64,000 nucleotides of DNA from Bacteroidales bacterium (GCA_016931855.1 JAFGDZ010000048.1:62001-126000), one strand, 5' to 3'. Positions 43,937 through 53,142 are shown, counted from the first letter of the stretch. Translations and numbers: made by a program. The notes: generated from the letters alone by a model not told the origin.

Positions 43937-44338
43937 ATGGAAAAACTAAGAACCACCTCGATGCTGGCACTGCTTTTCCTGTTTCCAGCATGTGCCACAA
44001 CAGTTAATTTTCCTACTTCTGATGTTACTCCAGCTGCCGATATTTCGGCCACAAAGAAGACCGATAGGAATGGAAATTATAAAATTTTGGTAACCGCTAA
44101 AAATCTGGCTTCTGCCGACAGGTTAGAGCCACCTCAGAGTGTTTATATTGCTTGGATTGTAACCAACACCGAGGGCATTAGAAGCATTGGAAGGCTTACA
44201 AACAAGAATGCAAAAACGGCAACCATTGAAACGTTAACTCCCTTTGCGTTTACTGAGATATTTATTACCGCCGAGGGTAAAGCAGATGTCTCGTCCCCTT
44301 TGGGAATTGAGATTTCCAGAGCGAAATTCAAGAAATAG
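43937..44338 (+). CDS. Hypothetical lipoprotein
   Basis: 133 residues. Lipoprotein signal LALLFLFPACATT (Cys about 19). The mature part forms one all-beta domain (GNYKILVTAKNLASADRLEPPQSVYIAWIVTNTEGIRSIGRLTN...TPFAFTEIFITAEGKADVSSPLG) resembling an immunoglobulin-like or anti-sigma C-terminal fold. Function unknown. It is 52 bp upstream of the ice-binding gene. Confidence 0.7.
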   Translation: MEKLRTTSMLALLFLFPACATTVNFPTSDVTPAADISATKKTDRNGNYKILVTAKNLASADRLEPPQSVYIAWIVTNTEGIRSIGRLTNKNAKTATIETLTPFAFTEIFITAEGKADVSSPLGIEISRAKFKK

Positions 44339-44390
44339 CTGCCACAATACGAGGGTAAACCTCAATAACATATTTACTAAAAAAAATAAG

Positions 44391-45467
44391 ATGAAACTGA
44401 AATTCTTTTTACCCGCTGTAGCCATGTTGCTGCCGGTATTGCTCCTCTCTAGTTGTAAAGACGATAACGAGGATGACGAGAACTCCTTACGTCCCATAGT
44501 AACATCCACATATCCCCTTAATAGTGCCGAGGCCATTGCGCGAAACGCTACCTTAACGGCAACTTTTAGCATGGATATGGATGAAGCAACCGTTAGTACG
44601 AGCACCTTTACTCTTAAGCAAGGGAATACAAGTATTCCAGGAACCGTTGAGTATGCCGATAAGGTAGCAACCTTTACCCCGCTGGGTACCCTAGGGGCAT
44701 TAACCAGCTATACTGCAACCATAACAAATGGTGTTGAAAGCCTAAGTGGCGAAGAGCTAGCCAGTAACCACGTATGGAGCTTTACTACAGGCGGTAGCGC
44801 CGATGGTATTATTGCTGTTAATCTTGGTACGGCAGGTAACTACGTTATCTTAGCCAAACAAGCACTAAGCAATAACCCCACCTCTGCAATTATTGGCGAT
44901 ATTGGCCTTAGCCCTGCAGCAACCTCATACATAACAGGCCTTGCATTAACAGATGCAATTGGATACGCAACCTCAGAGCAGGTTTCTGGCTTTGTGCATG
45001 CAGCCGATATGGCCGATCCAACCCCTGCAAATCTTACTGCTGCTGTAGAGAATATGATGGCAGCATATAGCGATGCAGCAGGACGCTCGTTACCAGACTT
45101 TATTAACCTAGCTGCTGGTAGCATTGGTGGGTTAACGCTTAGCCCAGGCCTATACAAATGGACCCAAACGGTTACCATGTCTTCTGATATCACCTTATCG
45201 GGAAATTCAACCGATGTATGGATATTCCAAATTGACGAAAACCTTGCCGTTAGCTCAGCGTCAAAAGTAATTCTTAGCGATGGTGCCAAGGCCGAAAATA
45301 TCTTTTGGCAGGTAACGGGGCAGGCAACCTTTGGTGCAAGCTCGCATTTTGAGGGAGTAATACTTTCTAAAACGGGTATCACGCTCCAATCTGGCGCTTC
45401 GTTATATGGTCGTGCGCTTGCGCAAACAGCCGTTGTGCTGGATAATAACGAGGTTACTCAACCATAG
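44391..45467 (+). CDS. Ice-binding family lipoprotein (DUF3494) with Ig-like domain
   Basis: 358 residues. Lipobox LLLSSCKDD (Cys about 20) followed by an acidic linker. An Ig-like (Big_5) domain spans about 30-125: IVTSTYPLNSAEAIARNATLTATFSMDMDEATV ... HVWSFTTG. The DUF3494 ice-binding domain fills the rest: VNLGTAGNYVILAKQALSNNPTSAIIGDIGLSPAATSYITG, GLTLSPGLYKWTQTVTMSSDITLSGNSTDVWIFQIDENLAVSSASKVIL, NIFWQVTGQATFGASSHFEGVILSKTGITLQSGASLYGRALAQTAVVLDNN. The fold is a discontinuous beta-helix that binds ice or acts as an adhesin. It is probably surface-exposed and held by its lipid. ATG 44391 chosen over the upstream frame because of the signal peptide. Strong terminator follows. Confidence 0.92.
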   Translation: MKLKFFLPAVAMLLPVLLLSSCKDDNEDDENSLRPIVTSTYPLNSAEAIARNATLTATFSMDMDEATVSTSTFTLKQGNTSIPGTVEYADKVATFTPLGTLGALTSYTATITNGVESLSGEELASNHVWSFTTGGSADGIIAVNLGTAGNYVILAKQALSNNPTSAIIGDIGLSPAATSYITGLALTDAIGYATSEQVSGFVHAADMADPTPANLTAAVENMMAAYSDAAGRSLPDFINLAAGSIGGLTLSPGLYKWTQTVTMSSDITLSGNSTDVWIFQIDENLAVSSASKVILSDGAKAENIFWQVTGQATFGASSHFEGVILSKTGITLQSGASLYGRALAQTAVVLDNNEVTQP

Positions 45468-45486
45468 CGATTAACAAAATCGCACC

Positions 45487-45540
45487 ATAGCTGGCTCTAA
45501 TTAACCTGCAGGGGTGTTTAGGGTCAGCTATTTTTATTTG
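45487..45540 (+). terminator. Rho-independent terminator after ice-binding gene
   Basis: Arms ATAGCTGGCTCTAA (45487-45500) and TTAGGGTCAGCTAT (45518-45531) pair over 14 positions, with two non-Watson-Crick steps; TTTTATTTG follows. Confidence 0.75.
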
Positions 45541-45655
45541 GGCTGATTCGAAAAAGAGGTAAAGGCTGGGCAATGCCACTTTTACATTCATGTCCTAAAA
45601 AATAACACGGTTCTGCATTTTATATTAAAGCAGGGCCATGGGGTATTCTCAAAAC

Positions 45656-45690
45656 AAAAGAGCGACCATATCTAGTATGATCGCTCTTTT
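45656..45690. terminator. Bidirectional terminator hairpin at the prophage border
   Basis: Fifteen-bp arms (45656-45670 and 45676-45690, AAAAGAGCGAYCATA) with one mismatch and a 5-nt loop, giving an A-run on one side and a T-run on the other. It can stop transcription from both directions. Confidence 0.75.
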
Positions 45691-45700
45691 ACTTTTCGCT

Positions 45701-45724
45701 GGGTGGAGCTGGAGGGAAACGAAA
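45701..45724 (-). other. tRNA/tmRNA 3'-end-like fragment, possible att site
   Basis: GGTGGAGCTGGAGGGA followed by AACGAAAC looks like the reverse complement of the T-arm and 3' end of a tRNA or tmRNA, but the rest of an RNA gene is absent. Such fragments mark one end of integrated elements. The evidence is resemblance only. Confidence 0.3.
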
Positions 45725-45810
45725 CACATAATGAATACAGGTATTTTCATTTATTGTGTACAAAGCGGTATCAGGAAATATTTTTAGGCCTACACTAATA
45801 TAGCAATAAA

Positions 45811-46989
45811 TTACACCCCAATCAACTGGCCCGATCTAGTTGAGATTAAAAATCCAGTTCTGCTTGCAAGAATGGTGGCGTCAATAGGTAGGCTAAACTC
45901 TTCCTCAATTGTCTCATGGGGCATGAACAGAGACTCCTGATTAAATGTTATTACAAGAGGAATTTCCTGAGGAATCTCTTGTACTATGTTTCGGGAATAG
46001 TTACCGGTAACCTTGCACCGCCTTTTCCCGCGTTCTGTTACGAGATAAACCTCCTCCGACAAAAGCAGATCAGATATGAATAGAAGTTCTTCTTTACTCT
46101 TATATCCACTGTTAACCTCAATACTCTCTGTATTCGTTGTATTTGATCTGTTTAATACAGCCATCCCATTGCTCGAATACAGGCGTGTATCATCGCCTGT
46201 AAAAGAACGTTTTTCACGAGCCTTACCCGTTAGTTCTATGCGCTCCATGACTCCAACAGAACTCCTAAATTCTAGGAGCGTTGAATGCTCTGAGGTAGAG
46301 TAGTCAATAAAAATTCTGAAGGCGCTATTTAAACTTCCTCTTTGCTCAAATTGAATATACGAGATATTGTCCGTACCAACGAGTGCATCTACATCTACAC
46401 TCTTAATGCTATTAGCCTTAAGTTCAACGCTAATTTTTCTTGGTGCTAGATCAGAATACAGTGTGATATCAATAGTCCTTAGCTCTTTTGAGACAAAAGA
46501 AACAGACATTAATTCGTTTCGTCTTAATGTGAATTTTCTGTTTGCTGATCTCGTAGTTAAGGCGAATAGCTTCTCAGCATTAAGAAATCTCTCTAAAAAA
46601 ACATCCTTCCCTACATTTAGTAGATCATTGAAAGGTTCAACTGGTATTCCTCCTTGTAGCACTATTCCGCTAAATATATGAGACAGGTTAACGTAGCCAG
46701 TTCCAATTTGATGGAAATTTATAGAGAAGAGCATTATTGGATGCTCTTTTAGGCGCATTGCTTCAGAGAAGTCTATCTCTGCTGCACAACCATTTTTTGT
46801 TTTAACTGGGAATGCAGGGAACTCGGATTCCCAAAAAGGAGCCCAATGGGGGTATCCATCCTTTGGATCATATAGCGTAAGTTTTGCTATATGTAACCCT
46901 ATCGTCTGTTCGTCATGCTCAACCCTTACTTTGATAGGGTTATAGGCAAAAGCAAAGCCTGAAGGGAATGATGTTATAAATGTAGCCAT
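45811..46989 (-). CDS. Phage hypothetical protein, end of the tail module
   Basis: 392 residues, no signal peptide, largely beta-stranded. It starts MATFITSFPSGFAFAYNPIKVRVEHDEQ, and similar openings occur in virion proteins of Bacteroidota phages, but I cannot name a family. It is the last gene of the prophage, 5 bp after the 556-residue protein gene, so a tail-tip or baseplate role is likely by position. Confidence 0.55.
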   Translation of the reverse strand: MATFITSFPSGFAFAYNPIKVRVEHDEQTIGLHIAKLTLYDPKDGYPHWAPFWESEFPAFPVKTKNGCAAEIDFSEAMRLKEHPIMLFSINFHQIGTGYVNLSHIFSGIVLQGGIPVEPFNDLLNVGKDVFLERFLNAEKLFALTTRSANRKFTLRRNELMSVSFVSKELRTIDITLYSDLAPRKISVELKANSIKSVDVDALVGTDNISYIQFEQRGSLNSAFRIFIDYSTSEHSTLLEFRSSVGVMERIELTGKAREKRSFTGDDTRLYSSNGMAVLNRSNTTNTESIEVNSGYKSKEELLFISDLLLSEEVYLVTERGKRRCKVTGNYSRNIVQEIPQEIPLVITFNQESLFMPHETIEEEFSLPIDATILASRTGFLISTRSGQLIGV

Positions 46990-46994
46990 AAAGT

Positions 46995-48665
46995 TTATGT
47001 TGGTATCCGATAAGGGATAGTTCTGAATATCATTGAGTCGATAGATGTTCCTTCTTTCTTTAGTGTAAATCTTGATTCTATTGGAATAACTGGTTGACCG
47101 TTTAGTATTCGAGGGATATCCATCCTGAAGGTCTGCCCCTCGATGGGCGAGATGTCTGGCTTTATTGTTACCTCAAACCCATTTTTGCGAACCATTTCAT
47201 TGAGTGAATAAAAACTAGTTTTATTATAAACGTTCACAGGGTTAGGATTAGATAAGTAGCTTCCTTTATAGAAGTAAAAAGCAGCGTGAGGTGTTAGCTG
47301 ATTCTCATCGGGATATCTATCATAAAGAATCTTATCCTCAGTTACATTATTATAAAGGTTTACTACTTCTGAGGCTCTTTTGCAAAACATGATTGGGCAA
47401 GGATCAATACCCTCTCCCCCAATCGTAGTTCCATTTATGTTTATTTCCGAATTTACAAGCCTTAGAGAACCAATCCCCGCAAGAGGGAACATCCCCTCTG
47501 TGCTTATTGATATAACGTCTCCTGGCCGCATAAAAGGTGCATGAACATGACGCTCGTAATAGTAAGATAACGAGTTTTCTATTTTAAGTTCAGTCAAATC
47601 TTTAGTGGGTGTGTACGTTAACTCTTTATCGTTATACCTTATGCTTAGGCTAAGCGTGCTTGCATTTACGGGTTTAATTGATAAATCATCAATAGGCTTA
47701 ATCTCTTGTTTTGCCTCCCTTAAGTCTAATATGCTACTCCAGCTTCTAAGGAATACATTTCCTTTCCCATCTGGGAATATTCCTGCCCCAAGCAGTGCCA
47801 TTACACTCTTCAGGAATTCTGCAACCGTGCATGTAGGTACAAGTCTACGAACAAAAAGTTTCCCTTGATCCTGTTCACTTGTGATAATTGTATCTGCAGT
47901 ATTGTGAAGAATAACTATATCATCAATGTTTAACCACGTTGCCCCTGTGGTGTAATCTGAACAATCAAGGGTTAATCCCTGCTGACTAAAGATATACTCT
48001 AGCGCTGTTCTTAGCTTTAAAAAAGGAGTGCACAGGAAACCTTTAGGACATGAGATAGAAATGAGCCTATCTTCGTTTTTTGTATGAAACACTCCGTTTT
48101 CGTATGCCTCTAGCGAAGGTTGGTAAACATTCCCTGCAGTTGGATTTTCTACCATGTACCTGTGCTTATTTAAAGGGATGGGGGTTTCTATGCTGGGGAA
48201 CATCCCAGCAACACAGAACACGGATATTCCATGATCCTCATATGTTCCTTGCATCAGACTTTGCAAGTAATCTATAAGTTCATCAAGAGAGTTCTTTCTT
48301 ATCACGAAATCATTGAAAACATCGGGCATTTTCTTCTCTGCAAAACTGGTGTTAATTCCATCTTCAATGGATAGGGAGCATTCAAAACCTTTTTTACGAT
48401 CAGAGTCAATAACTCTTAGCGTAGCCTCTTTTTGAAAGGCACTAGCCATTATGATAACAGCATGTCCGTTGGATGCATTTTCATCTCTTAATATATCAAT
48501 GCGATTAGGATTATTTAAAAGCCGTGCATTCTTTTCGGTGAAAGGCAGATTGAAAGGAAGGGATGCCCCTGCTGTATTAAGCCCCAGAAAAGCTTTTCTT
48601 ACAAAGGATATTGCAGCATCTAACTTTAAATCGAAGTACTCACCTGTATCCCTATGAACTATCAT
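46995..48665 (-). CDS. Probable phage tail/baseplate protein
   Basis: 556 residues. Opening MIVHRDTGEYFDLKLDAAISFVRKAFLGLNTAGASLPFNLPFTEKNARLLNNPNRI, with a region SPKGF/TALEYIFSQQGLTLD in the middle that resembles early domains of tail hub proteins. The start codon overlaps the stop of the tape measure gene by 4 bp (ATGA), so they are translated together. Position right after the tape measure supports a distal-tail or hub role. No enzymatic motif seen. Confidence 0.55.
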   Translation of the reverse strand: MIVHRDTGEYFDLKLDAAISFVRKAFLGLNTAGASLPFNLPFTEKNARLLNNPNRIDILRDENASNGHAVIIMASAFQKEATLRVIDSDRKKGFECSLSIEDGINTSFAEKKMPDVFNDFVIRKNSLDELIDYLQSLMQGTYEDHGISVFCVAGMFPSIETPIPLNKHRYMVENPTAGNVYQPSLEAYENGVFHTKNEDRLISISCPKGFLCTPFLKLRTALEYIFSQQGLTLDCSDYTTGATWLNIDDIVILHNTADTIITSEQDQGKLFVRRLVPTCTVAEFLKSVMALLGAGIFPDGKGNVFLRSWSSILDLREAKQEIKPIDDLSIKPVNASTLSLSIRYNDKELTYTPTKDLTELKIENSLSYYYERHVHAPFMRPGDVISISTEGMFPLAGIGSLRLVNSEININGTTIGGEGIDPCPIMFCKRASEVVNLYNNVTEDKILYDRYPDENQLTPHAAFYFYKGSYLSNPNPVNVYNKTSFYSLNEMVRKNGFEVTIKPDISPIEGQTFRMDIPRILNGQPVIPIESRFTLKKEGTSIDSMIFRTIPYRIPT

Positions 48666-51600
48666 AATGACAAGTTTTTATTTACCATATCCATTTTCTT
48701 TTCTGCCTCTTTAAGTGAGAAATAGTTAACCTCAGCTTGTATCGGCTCCTCCGAGAGTTTCAAAAGGATATAATGTAGTTGTTGAAGTACGCTTGTTAAT
48801 TCTTTTTCGCTAGAACCTGATTCCTCTTTGCCTGTATATCCTCCTTCTGCAAAACCTTCAGGAAGTGGGTTGGCAGACGTTCGTCTTCTTCTTACTGTTT
48901 CAATTTTCCTTACTAAAGGAATTACCTCGGGGTGTCGCATCTCCTCTTGAGCAACAAAATACTCGCCTCGGTGGTACGGCCTTCCATCATATAGGTAGCC
49001 AGCCACTTCGTATTTATCCCCATCCCCAGTATAGCCACCATCGGCAAAACCTTTGTTTTTAAGGGTTACATTTCCTTCTAGTGCAGGCTTCGGTGGTTTA
49101 GTTTTGCTTGCCGAGCCACTCCCCGGTGATTCCAGCGTAAGGCTTTTTATGCGCTTTCGCTCAGCATTTGCTGCAGATATTTGAGCGGCTCCTGTTACTG
49201 CTAGTAGTGCAGTTAGAGCTGTTGCTGCAATCGAGCCAGCAATTGGCCCAAGCGTGGCTATACTGGTAGCCCATGCACCCATTATTCCCTGTGCTAGGGA
49301 TGCTGAAATTTGCGCAACCTGCATGGCAAAGTTTGCATCGGCATACTTCTTTTGTATCTCAAGAGCCTCTTTTTTCTCTTGGTACTCAAGTTGCGATTTC
49401 TGTTCAGCAAATTGCTCTTGTGAAATGATACCAGCATTTAACTGCTCCTGAAGTGCTGAAAGGCGCTGTGCGTATTCTGCTTCTAGATTGGCTGTTTCGG
49501 CTTGCTGAATAGCTTGTATCGCATTAGACCCTAGGTTGAGAACATTGGATACGCGTTGTGTTAATTCTTGAGCATACTTTATTCTTAATTGCAATTTAGC
49601 TGTTTCGAACTCTTCCTCTGATATCAACTTCTGAGCATATTGCTCTTTTAACAGATCCATTTCCTGATCAAAAAGTTCAGAGGTTGTAATTAGCCCATAC
49701 TGCTGACGCACAGCCATTCGCTCATCCTCATACTTGCGCTCAATGGCCGTTTTGGCTATTTGATACGCTTCATCAGAAAGCAACCGCTGTCCGGTCTCCT
49801 CATTCCTTGCCTCGTACAAGCGGTTAAGGGCTTCTAGTTCCTCCTTTTGTCGCTCGTCAAGTGTTTTAACAAAGACCTGCTTTTCAAGTTCTGCAGCCTT
49901 ATTTAGAAACTCCTTTTGCGCTGCAAGCCGTAACTTTTGAGCCTCCTTATCGGCTTCAGCAATGGCTTTAGCGTTCGCTTTAATTGCCTCTTGCTGTAAC
50001 TCGGCATTCTTAAATTCCGTCTGTTTTATTGCCTCTCCCTGAGCAATGAGTAGCGACAGACGCTCCTGTGCAAAAGAAGCCTCAAGGTTTCTAGTCTTTA
50101 TAGCAAGCAGGGTTTTATCCTTTTCCTGCTCATTCAGCTTTTCGAGGGCAATTTTGTGACCTTCGTCCAGGAGCGCGAGCTGCTCTTCCTGAGTTTTTTT
50201 GAATGCCTCAAGCTGCGCTTTATCAGCCTTATCATTTGCTGCGAGAACGGCATCAAGCAGCTGCTGTTCAAACTGAAGAACCTGTTGCTTCTCAAGCCCT
50301 TTTATCTTTAGCTTTCGGGTAAGGCTTTCTATTGTAGCCTTCTCTACCGCTTCATTGTACTGCTTTTCTGTAATTAAATTGTCGGAAAGGTCTTTCTTTA
50401 GCTTTATTTGAATCTGAAGGAGCGCTTGCTCTTCGCGCTTTATTTGCGCCTCGATAAACTTCTTGTGCTCCTCTTCCTTTTCGCGCTTAATGGCATTAAT
50501 AAGTTCCGCTTCTTGAGACGCTAGCTCGTTAGTACGTTTGTAGTACTCCATTTCGGCCTTGTTGCGTTCCGCTGCAGCCTGAGCCAACTTTTCGTTTGTC
50601 TCAGCATCGTTCTCTGCGCGAGCAGCCTCTGCTTCCATTATCCTGGAGTTTTCATCAGCGATTGCCTTTTTCTCCTCTGCGCGCTTTCGTTCCAACGCCA
50701 TTGCCTCTCTAACCTTTGCGAGCCGTAGTTCTTCTGTGAATAAGTCCTTCTTTTTAGATTCGTTTTTCAGCTTTTCAACCTTTAGCTCAAGAGCAGAATC
50801 TTCTACAAGATTATCCCTTTTGCGTTTTGCCAAAGCCTGTTTAGCCTTTTCTAACTCGATGGCCTCCATGGCCTTCTCGTTAATCTTCTTCATCTCATCC
50901 CCAACAAAGGGAAGGCTTTCGGCCAACTTCATTAGCCATGCTATTGCATCTATTATAAAGTCCAAAAATTTGCCTACCACCTTTTGAACAAGGCTTAGTA
51001 GCCAGTCTAATAATGCACCTAGCGGCGCAAGTATTTGGTTGAACTTGTTGGTAGCCTCTTCGGAACTATTAATTGCCTTTTTGAAGGCCATAAACACTAC
51101 TACAATAGCTGCTAAAATAACACCTACTGGATTTGCTATAATAGCATTAAATGCAGCCTTAAGTCCATAAAACCCTTTTGCTACAAGTCCAACAGGACCA
51201 GGCATTGAGGTTAGCTGCTCGCCAAGGCTTTTGCCAGAGTTTTTCAGATCTCCCATCCGTCCACGTACGGATGATAGCTCTGTTTGCAGCTGAGCGTAAG
51301 CGGCAGGATCTGCTGCTTCGCTGGTGTTATCTAGCTGCTTTTGTAAATCGTTAGCCCTTTTGCGAAGTTGGGTCATGGTCATGTCGCCCACTTGCATGGT
51401 TTTCTCTAACTTGTTAAGAGACTCCTCTTCCTCTTTAATTGCTACACTATTCTCTTTAACCTTATTTGAGTATGCAGCAATTTCGTCGCGAGCGCCTTCG
51501 AAAGTTCCCTTTAGCTCCTTGTACTTGTTAGATGAAGTGTCGCCTGCCTTTTCAAGCGCGACCATGGCTTTCTCTGCCTCCTTCATTTGTTTAGAGGCGT

Positions 51601-51739
51601 CCTTCATCTCCTTGTTTAGCCGGGTGTTCTCGACCTTAAGGGTTCTTATTTTATTAGAAAGCGCATTAACTTCCCCTTGTACGCCTTTTGCGTCGAGGGA
51701 AAGGATCCACTTTATTTGATCGTCCTTTAGCTTTGCCAT
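48662..51739 (-). CDS. Phage tail tape measure protein
   Basis: 1025 residues. Long coiled-coil stretches (residues 20-160 and 290-830, rich in Glu, Lys, Ala and Gln), a hydrophobic central segment with membrane-like helices (GLVAKGFYGLKAAFNAIIANPVGVILAAIVVVFMAFKK, about 183-220), and a second glycine/alanine-rich segment (IMGAWATSIATLGPIAGSIAATALTALLAVTGAAQI, about 825-860). The C-terminal FADGGYTGDG and FAEGGYTGKE motifs are typical of tape measure proteins. These determine tail length and pass to the cell envelope on injection. A long-tailed phage of about 1000 residues would have a tail near 150 nm by the usual 0.15 nm per residue rule. Confidence 0.85.
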   Translation of the reverse strand: MAKLKDDQIKWILSLDAKGVQGEVNALSNKIRTLKVENTRLNKEMKDASKQMKEAEKAMVALEKAGDTSSNKYKELKGTFEGARDEIAAYSNKVKENSVAIKEEEESLNKLEKTMQVGDMTMTQLRKRANDLQKQLDNTSEAADPAAYAQLQTELSSVRGRMGDLKNSGKSLGEQLTSMPGPVGLVAKGFYGLKAAFNAIIANPVGVILAAIVVVFMAFKKAINSSEEATNKFNQILAPLGALLDWLLSLVQKVVGKFLDFIIDAIAWLMKLAESLPFVGDEMKKINEKAMEAIELEKAKQALAKRKRDNLVEDSALELKVEKLKNESKKKDLFTEELRLAKVREAMALERKRAEEKKAIADENSRIMEAEAARAENDAETNEKLAQAAAERNKAEMEYYKRTNELASQEAELINAIKREKEEEHKKFIEAQIKREEQALLQIQIKLKKDLSDNLITEKQYNEAVEKATIESLTRKLKIKGLEKQQVLQFEQQLLDAVLAANDKADKAQLEAFKKTQEEQLALLDEGHKIALEKLNEQEKDKTLLAIKTRNLEASFAQERLSLLIAQGEAIKQTEFKNAELQQEAIKANAKAIAEADKEAQKLRLAAQKEFLNKAAELEKQVFVKTLDERQKEELEALNRLYEARNEETGQRLLSDEAYQIAKTAIERKYEDERMAVRQQYGLITTSELFDQEMDLLKEQYAQKLISEEEFETAKLQLRIKYAQELTQRVSNVLNLGSNAIQAIQQAETANLEAEYAQRLSALQEQLNAGIISQEQFAEQKSQLEYQEKKEALEIQKKYADANFAMQVAQISASLAQGIMGAWATSIATLGPIAGSIAATALTALLAVTGAAQISAANAERKRIKSLTLESPGSGSASKTKPPKPALEGNVTLKNKGFADGGYTGDGDKYEVAGYLYDGRPYHRGEYFVAQEEMRHPEVIPLVRKIETVRRRRTSANPLPEGFAEGGYTGKEESGSSEKELTSVLQQLHYILLKLSEEPIQAEVNYFSLKEAEKKMDMVNKNLSL

Positions 51740-52194
51740 TACTTTTGCTCTTCAAGTGCCTGCTTAAGTCTTTCTCCTATAACATCGTGTACCCGTTTCC
51801 CGTACTGGTATTTTATTGTTGGTAGGGTAGTTCTGTAAAGAATCCCCCACACCTGCGCATTATAAATTCGGTGGTTTCCGAACTTCTTCATATCGAGGAA
51901 GCGGGTGTGAAGCGCAATTTCTGACGACACGATGAACTGCCCTCCCTGCATCTTAATGGAGTAGTCGGCATCGTTAAGTGACTTGATGAGCCGTCCTGTT
52001 CGCTTTAATGGGGAAGCGTTCCTTTTCTTGTAGGACTTCAAATCCTTCCCTTTTATGTAGATGCTGTGCTCAGCAATGAGCTTCTGCGCTTTATATATAT
52101 TCAGCGCATCGCGGTCTAGCACCTTTACTACGAACTCGGCTTTTGATATGTCGTCGGAAATCATGCTTTCGATTTTATTCGAAAGTATGTACAC
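51739..52194 (-). CDS. Phage protein upstream of tape measure (tail completion-like)
   Basis: 151 residues, mixed alpha/beta, basic. It includes GRLIKSLNDADYSIKMQGGQFIVSSEIALHTRFLDMKKFG and ends GERLKQALEEQK, which recalls HK97 gp10/virion-morphogenesis style head-tail proteins: a short protein with a 'tGrL.sSi' motif. Its stop overlaps the tape measure start by one base (TAATG). Role by position: tail assembly or connection. Confidence 0.5.
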   Translation of the reverse strand: MYILSNKIESMISDDISKAEFVVKVLDRDALNIYKAQKLIAEHSIYIKGKDLKSYKKRNASPLKRTGRLIKSLNDADYSIKMQGGQFIVSSEIALHTRFLDMKKFGNHRIYNAQVWGILYRTTLPTIKYQYGKRVHDVIGERLKQALEEQK

Positions 52195-52201
52195 TCAAAT
52201 C

Positions 52202-52247
52202 CTTGCAAAAGGACAAAGGCTGCCTCGTTGGAAGCAGCCTCTGCAAG
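52202..52247 (-). terminator. Hairpin between spanin-like and tail genes
   Basis: Nested arms CTTGCA/TGCAAG (52202-52207, 52242-52247) and AGGCTGC/GCAGCCT (52217-52223, 52234-52240). No U-run follows on the minus strand, so it may be a pause or processing site. Confidence 0.4.
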
Positions 52248-52262
52248 TAAAAATGAGCAGGG

Positions 52263-52742
52263 TTAAAAAAAGGAGAGAAATTTATTTTTGAATCGAAGGA
52301 TGAGAACTATTAGCAGAATTATTACTACACAAACGGATATGACTTTGATGTTTCGGGATGTATTTGATTTAGTTTGCTCAACTGAAGTTTCCTGCTGAAC
52401 CTCATCGGTTCTATTCTGTTCAGATGATACTGAGTCTGCAATTGATTCCGTATCTATAGCCTCCGTAACAGCCTCCTGTGTGTAGTCTGCGCTGTATTCT
52501 TCCTCATACACTAGGTGCTGATTCCCTTCGGGGTCTGGAGCAGAGTAAAAACGTGTTACTGTTTTTCCTTTATCGGTTGTGCGGATTGTGGCCTTAATGG
52601 AGCTAATCCGTTCAAGTTCAGAAAGGCGGTTTTGCTTTATGCTCTCCACGCTATTAACGCTAAGAGCGCTCTCCTCTGCTATTCGTTTTGTACCGCATGA
52701 AGCGAGAACAACGATACTAAGAAAAATATAGAGTAGCCTCAT
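52263..52742 (-). CDS. Putative unimolecular spanin (lipoprotein with C-terminal membrane helix)
   Basis: 159 residues. Lipoprotein signal FLSIVVLASCGTK (Cys about 16), a hydrophilic, acidic middle with no domain (about 20-125), and a single C-terminal membrane helix ISVCVVIILLIVLIL (about 135-150) followed by RFKNKFLSFF. A lipid anchor in the outer membrane at one end and an inner-membrane helix at the other is the topology of a u-spanin (T1 gp11 type), which fuses the two membranes in the last step of lysis. The start overlaps the endolysin gene by 26 bp and it follows holin and endolysin, the normal place for a spanin. Confidence 0.65.
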   Translation of the reverse strand: MRLLYIFLSIVVLASCGTKRIAEESALSVNSVESIKQNRLSELERISSIKATIRTTDKGKTVTRFYSAPDPEGNQHLVYEEEYSADYTQEAVTEAIDTESIADSVSSEQNRTDEVQQETSVEQTKSNTSRNIKVISVCVVIILLIVLILRFKNKFLSFF

Positions 52743-53142
52743 CTTCCCTTCGTTTTACAAGTCCGTTAAGCTTTTCCCCTTTAGAGTAAATCCATCTTGA
52801 AAACTCATTGGAAATACTTTTGTCTGAAGCATTTTTTAGCAGCTTCTTTTTTAGCGTTGAGCCATTGAACTTTGATGCGCCAACGTTAAAAACGAAGGAA
52901 ACCAGCGCATCGAACTGGTTCTGATTTAGCGCAACCTTGGTGCGTAAAACAGCATCTTCGGCTTCAGCCAAATCCTCCTTAAGAAATTGCTCGGCCTGTT
53001 GCTCGGTTATGGTATCGCCATCTTTGACTCCCTTTGTGTGACCGTACCCAATTGTAAGCACTCCTGCAGGGCATAGGTATGCCTTTAGTCGAAGCGTTTC
53101 GTGACCTTTTATTAGGTTAATCCCTTTTTGACTTGTCTTCAT
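52717..53142 (-). CDS. GH24 endolysin (T4-type lysozyme)
   Basis: 141 residues. GINLIKGHETLRLKAYLCPAGVLTIGYGHT (about 7-36) carries the catalytic Glu of GHE and the 'E...[DC]...T' spacing of GH24; FDALVSFVFNVGASKFNGSTLLKKL-like segment (about 82-106) and GLVKRREDEATLY (about 126-138) are also diagnostic. It cleaves peptidoglycan glycan strands. There is no signal peptide, so export depends on the holin. It overlaps the holin gene by 26 bp. Confidence 0.88.
   Translation of the reverse strand: MKTSQKGINLIKGHETLRLKAYLCPAGVLTIGYGHTKGVKDGDTITEQQAEQFLKEDLAEAEDAVLRTKVALNQNQFDALVSFVFNVGASKFNGSTLKKKLLKNASDKSISNEFSRWIYSKGEKLNGLVKRREDEATLYFS

Noticed and set aside
48662-51739. SMC or RecN-like ATPase from the long coiled coils
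   Set aside because: No Walker motifs; FADGGYTG repeats and phage context fit a tape measure protein.
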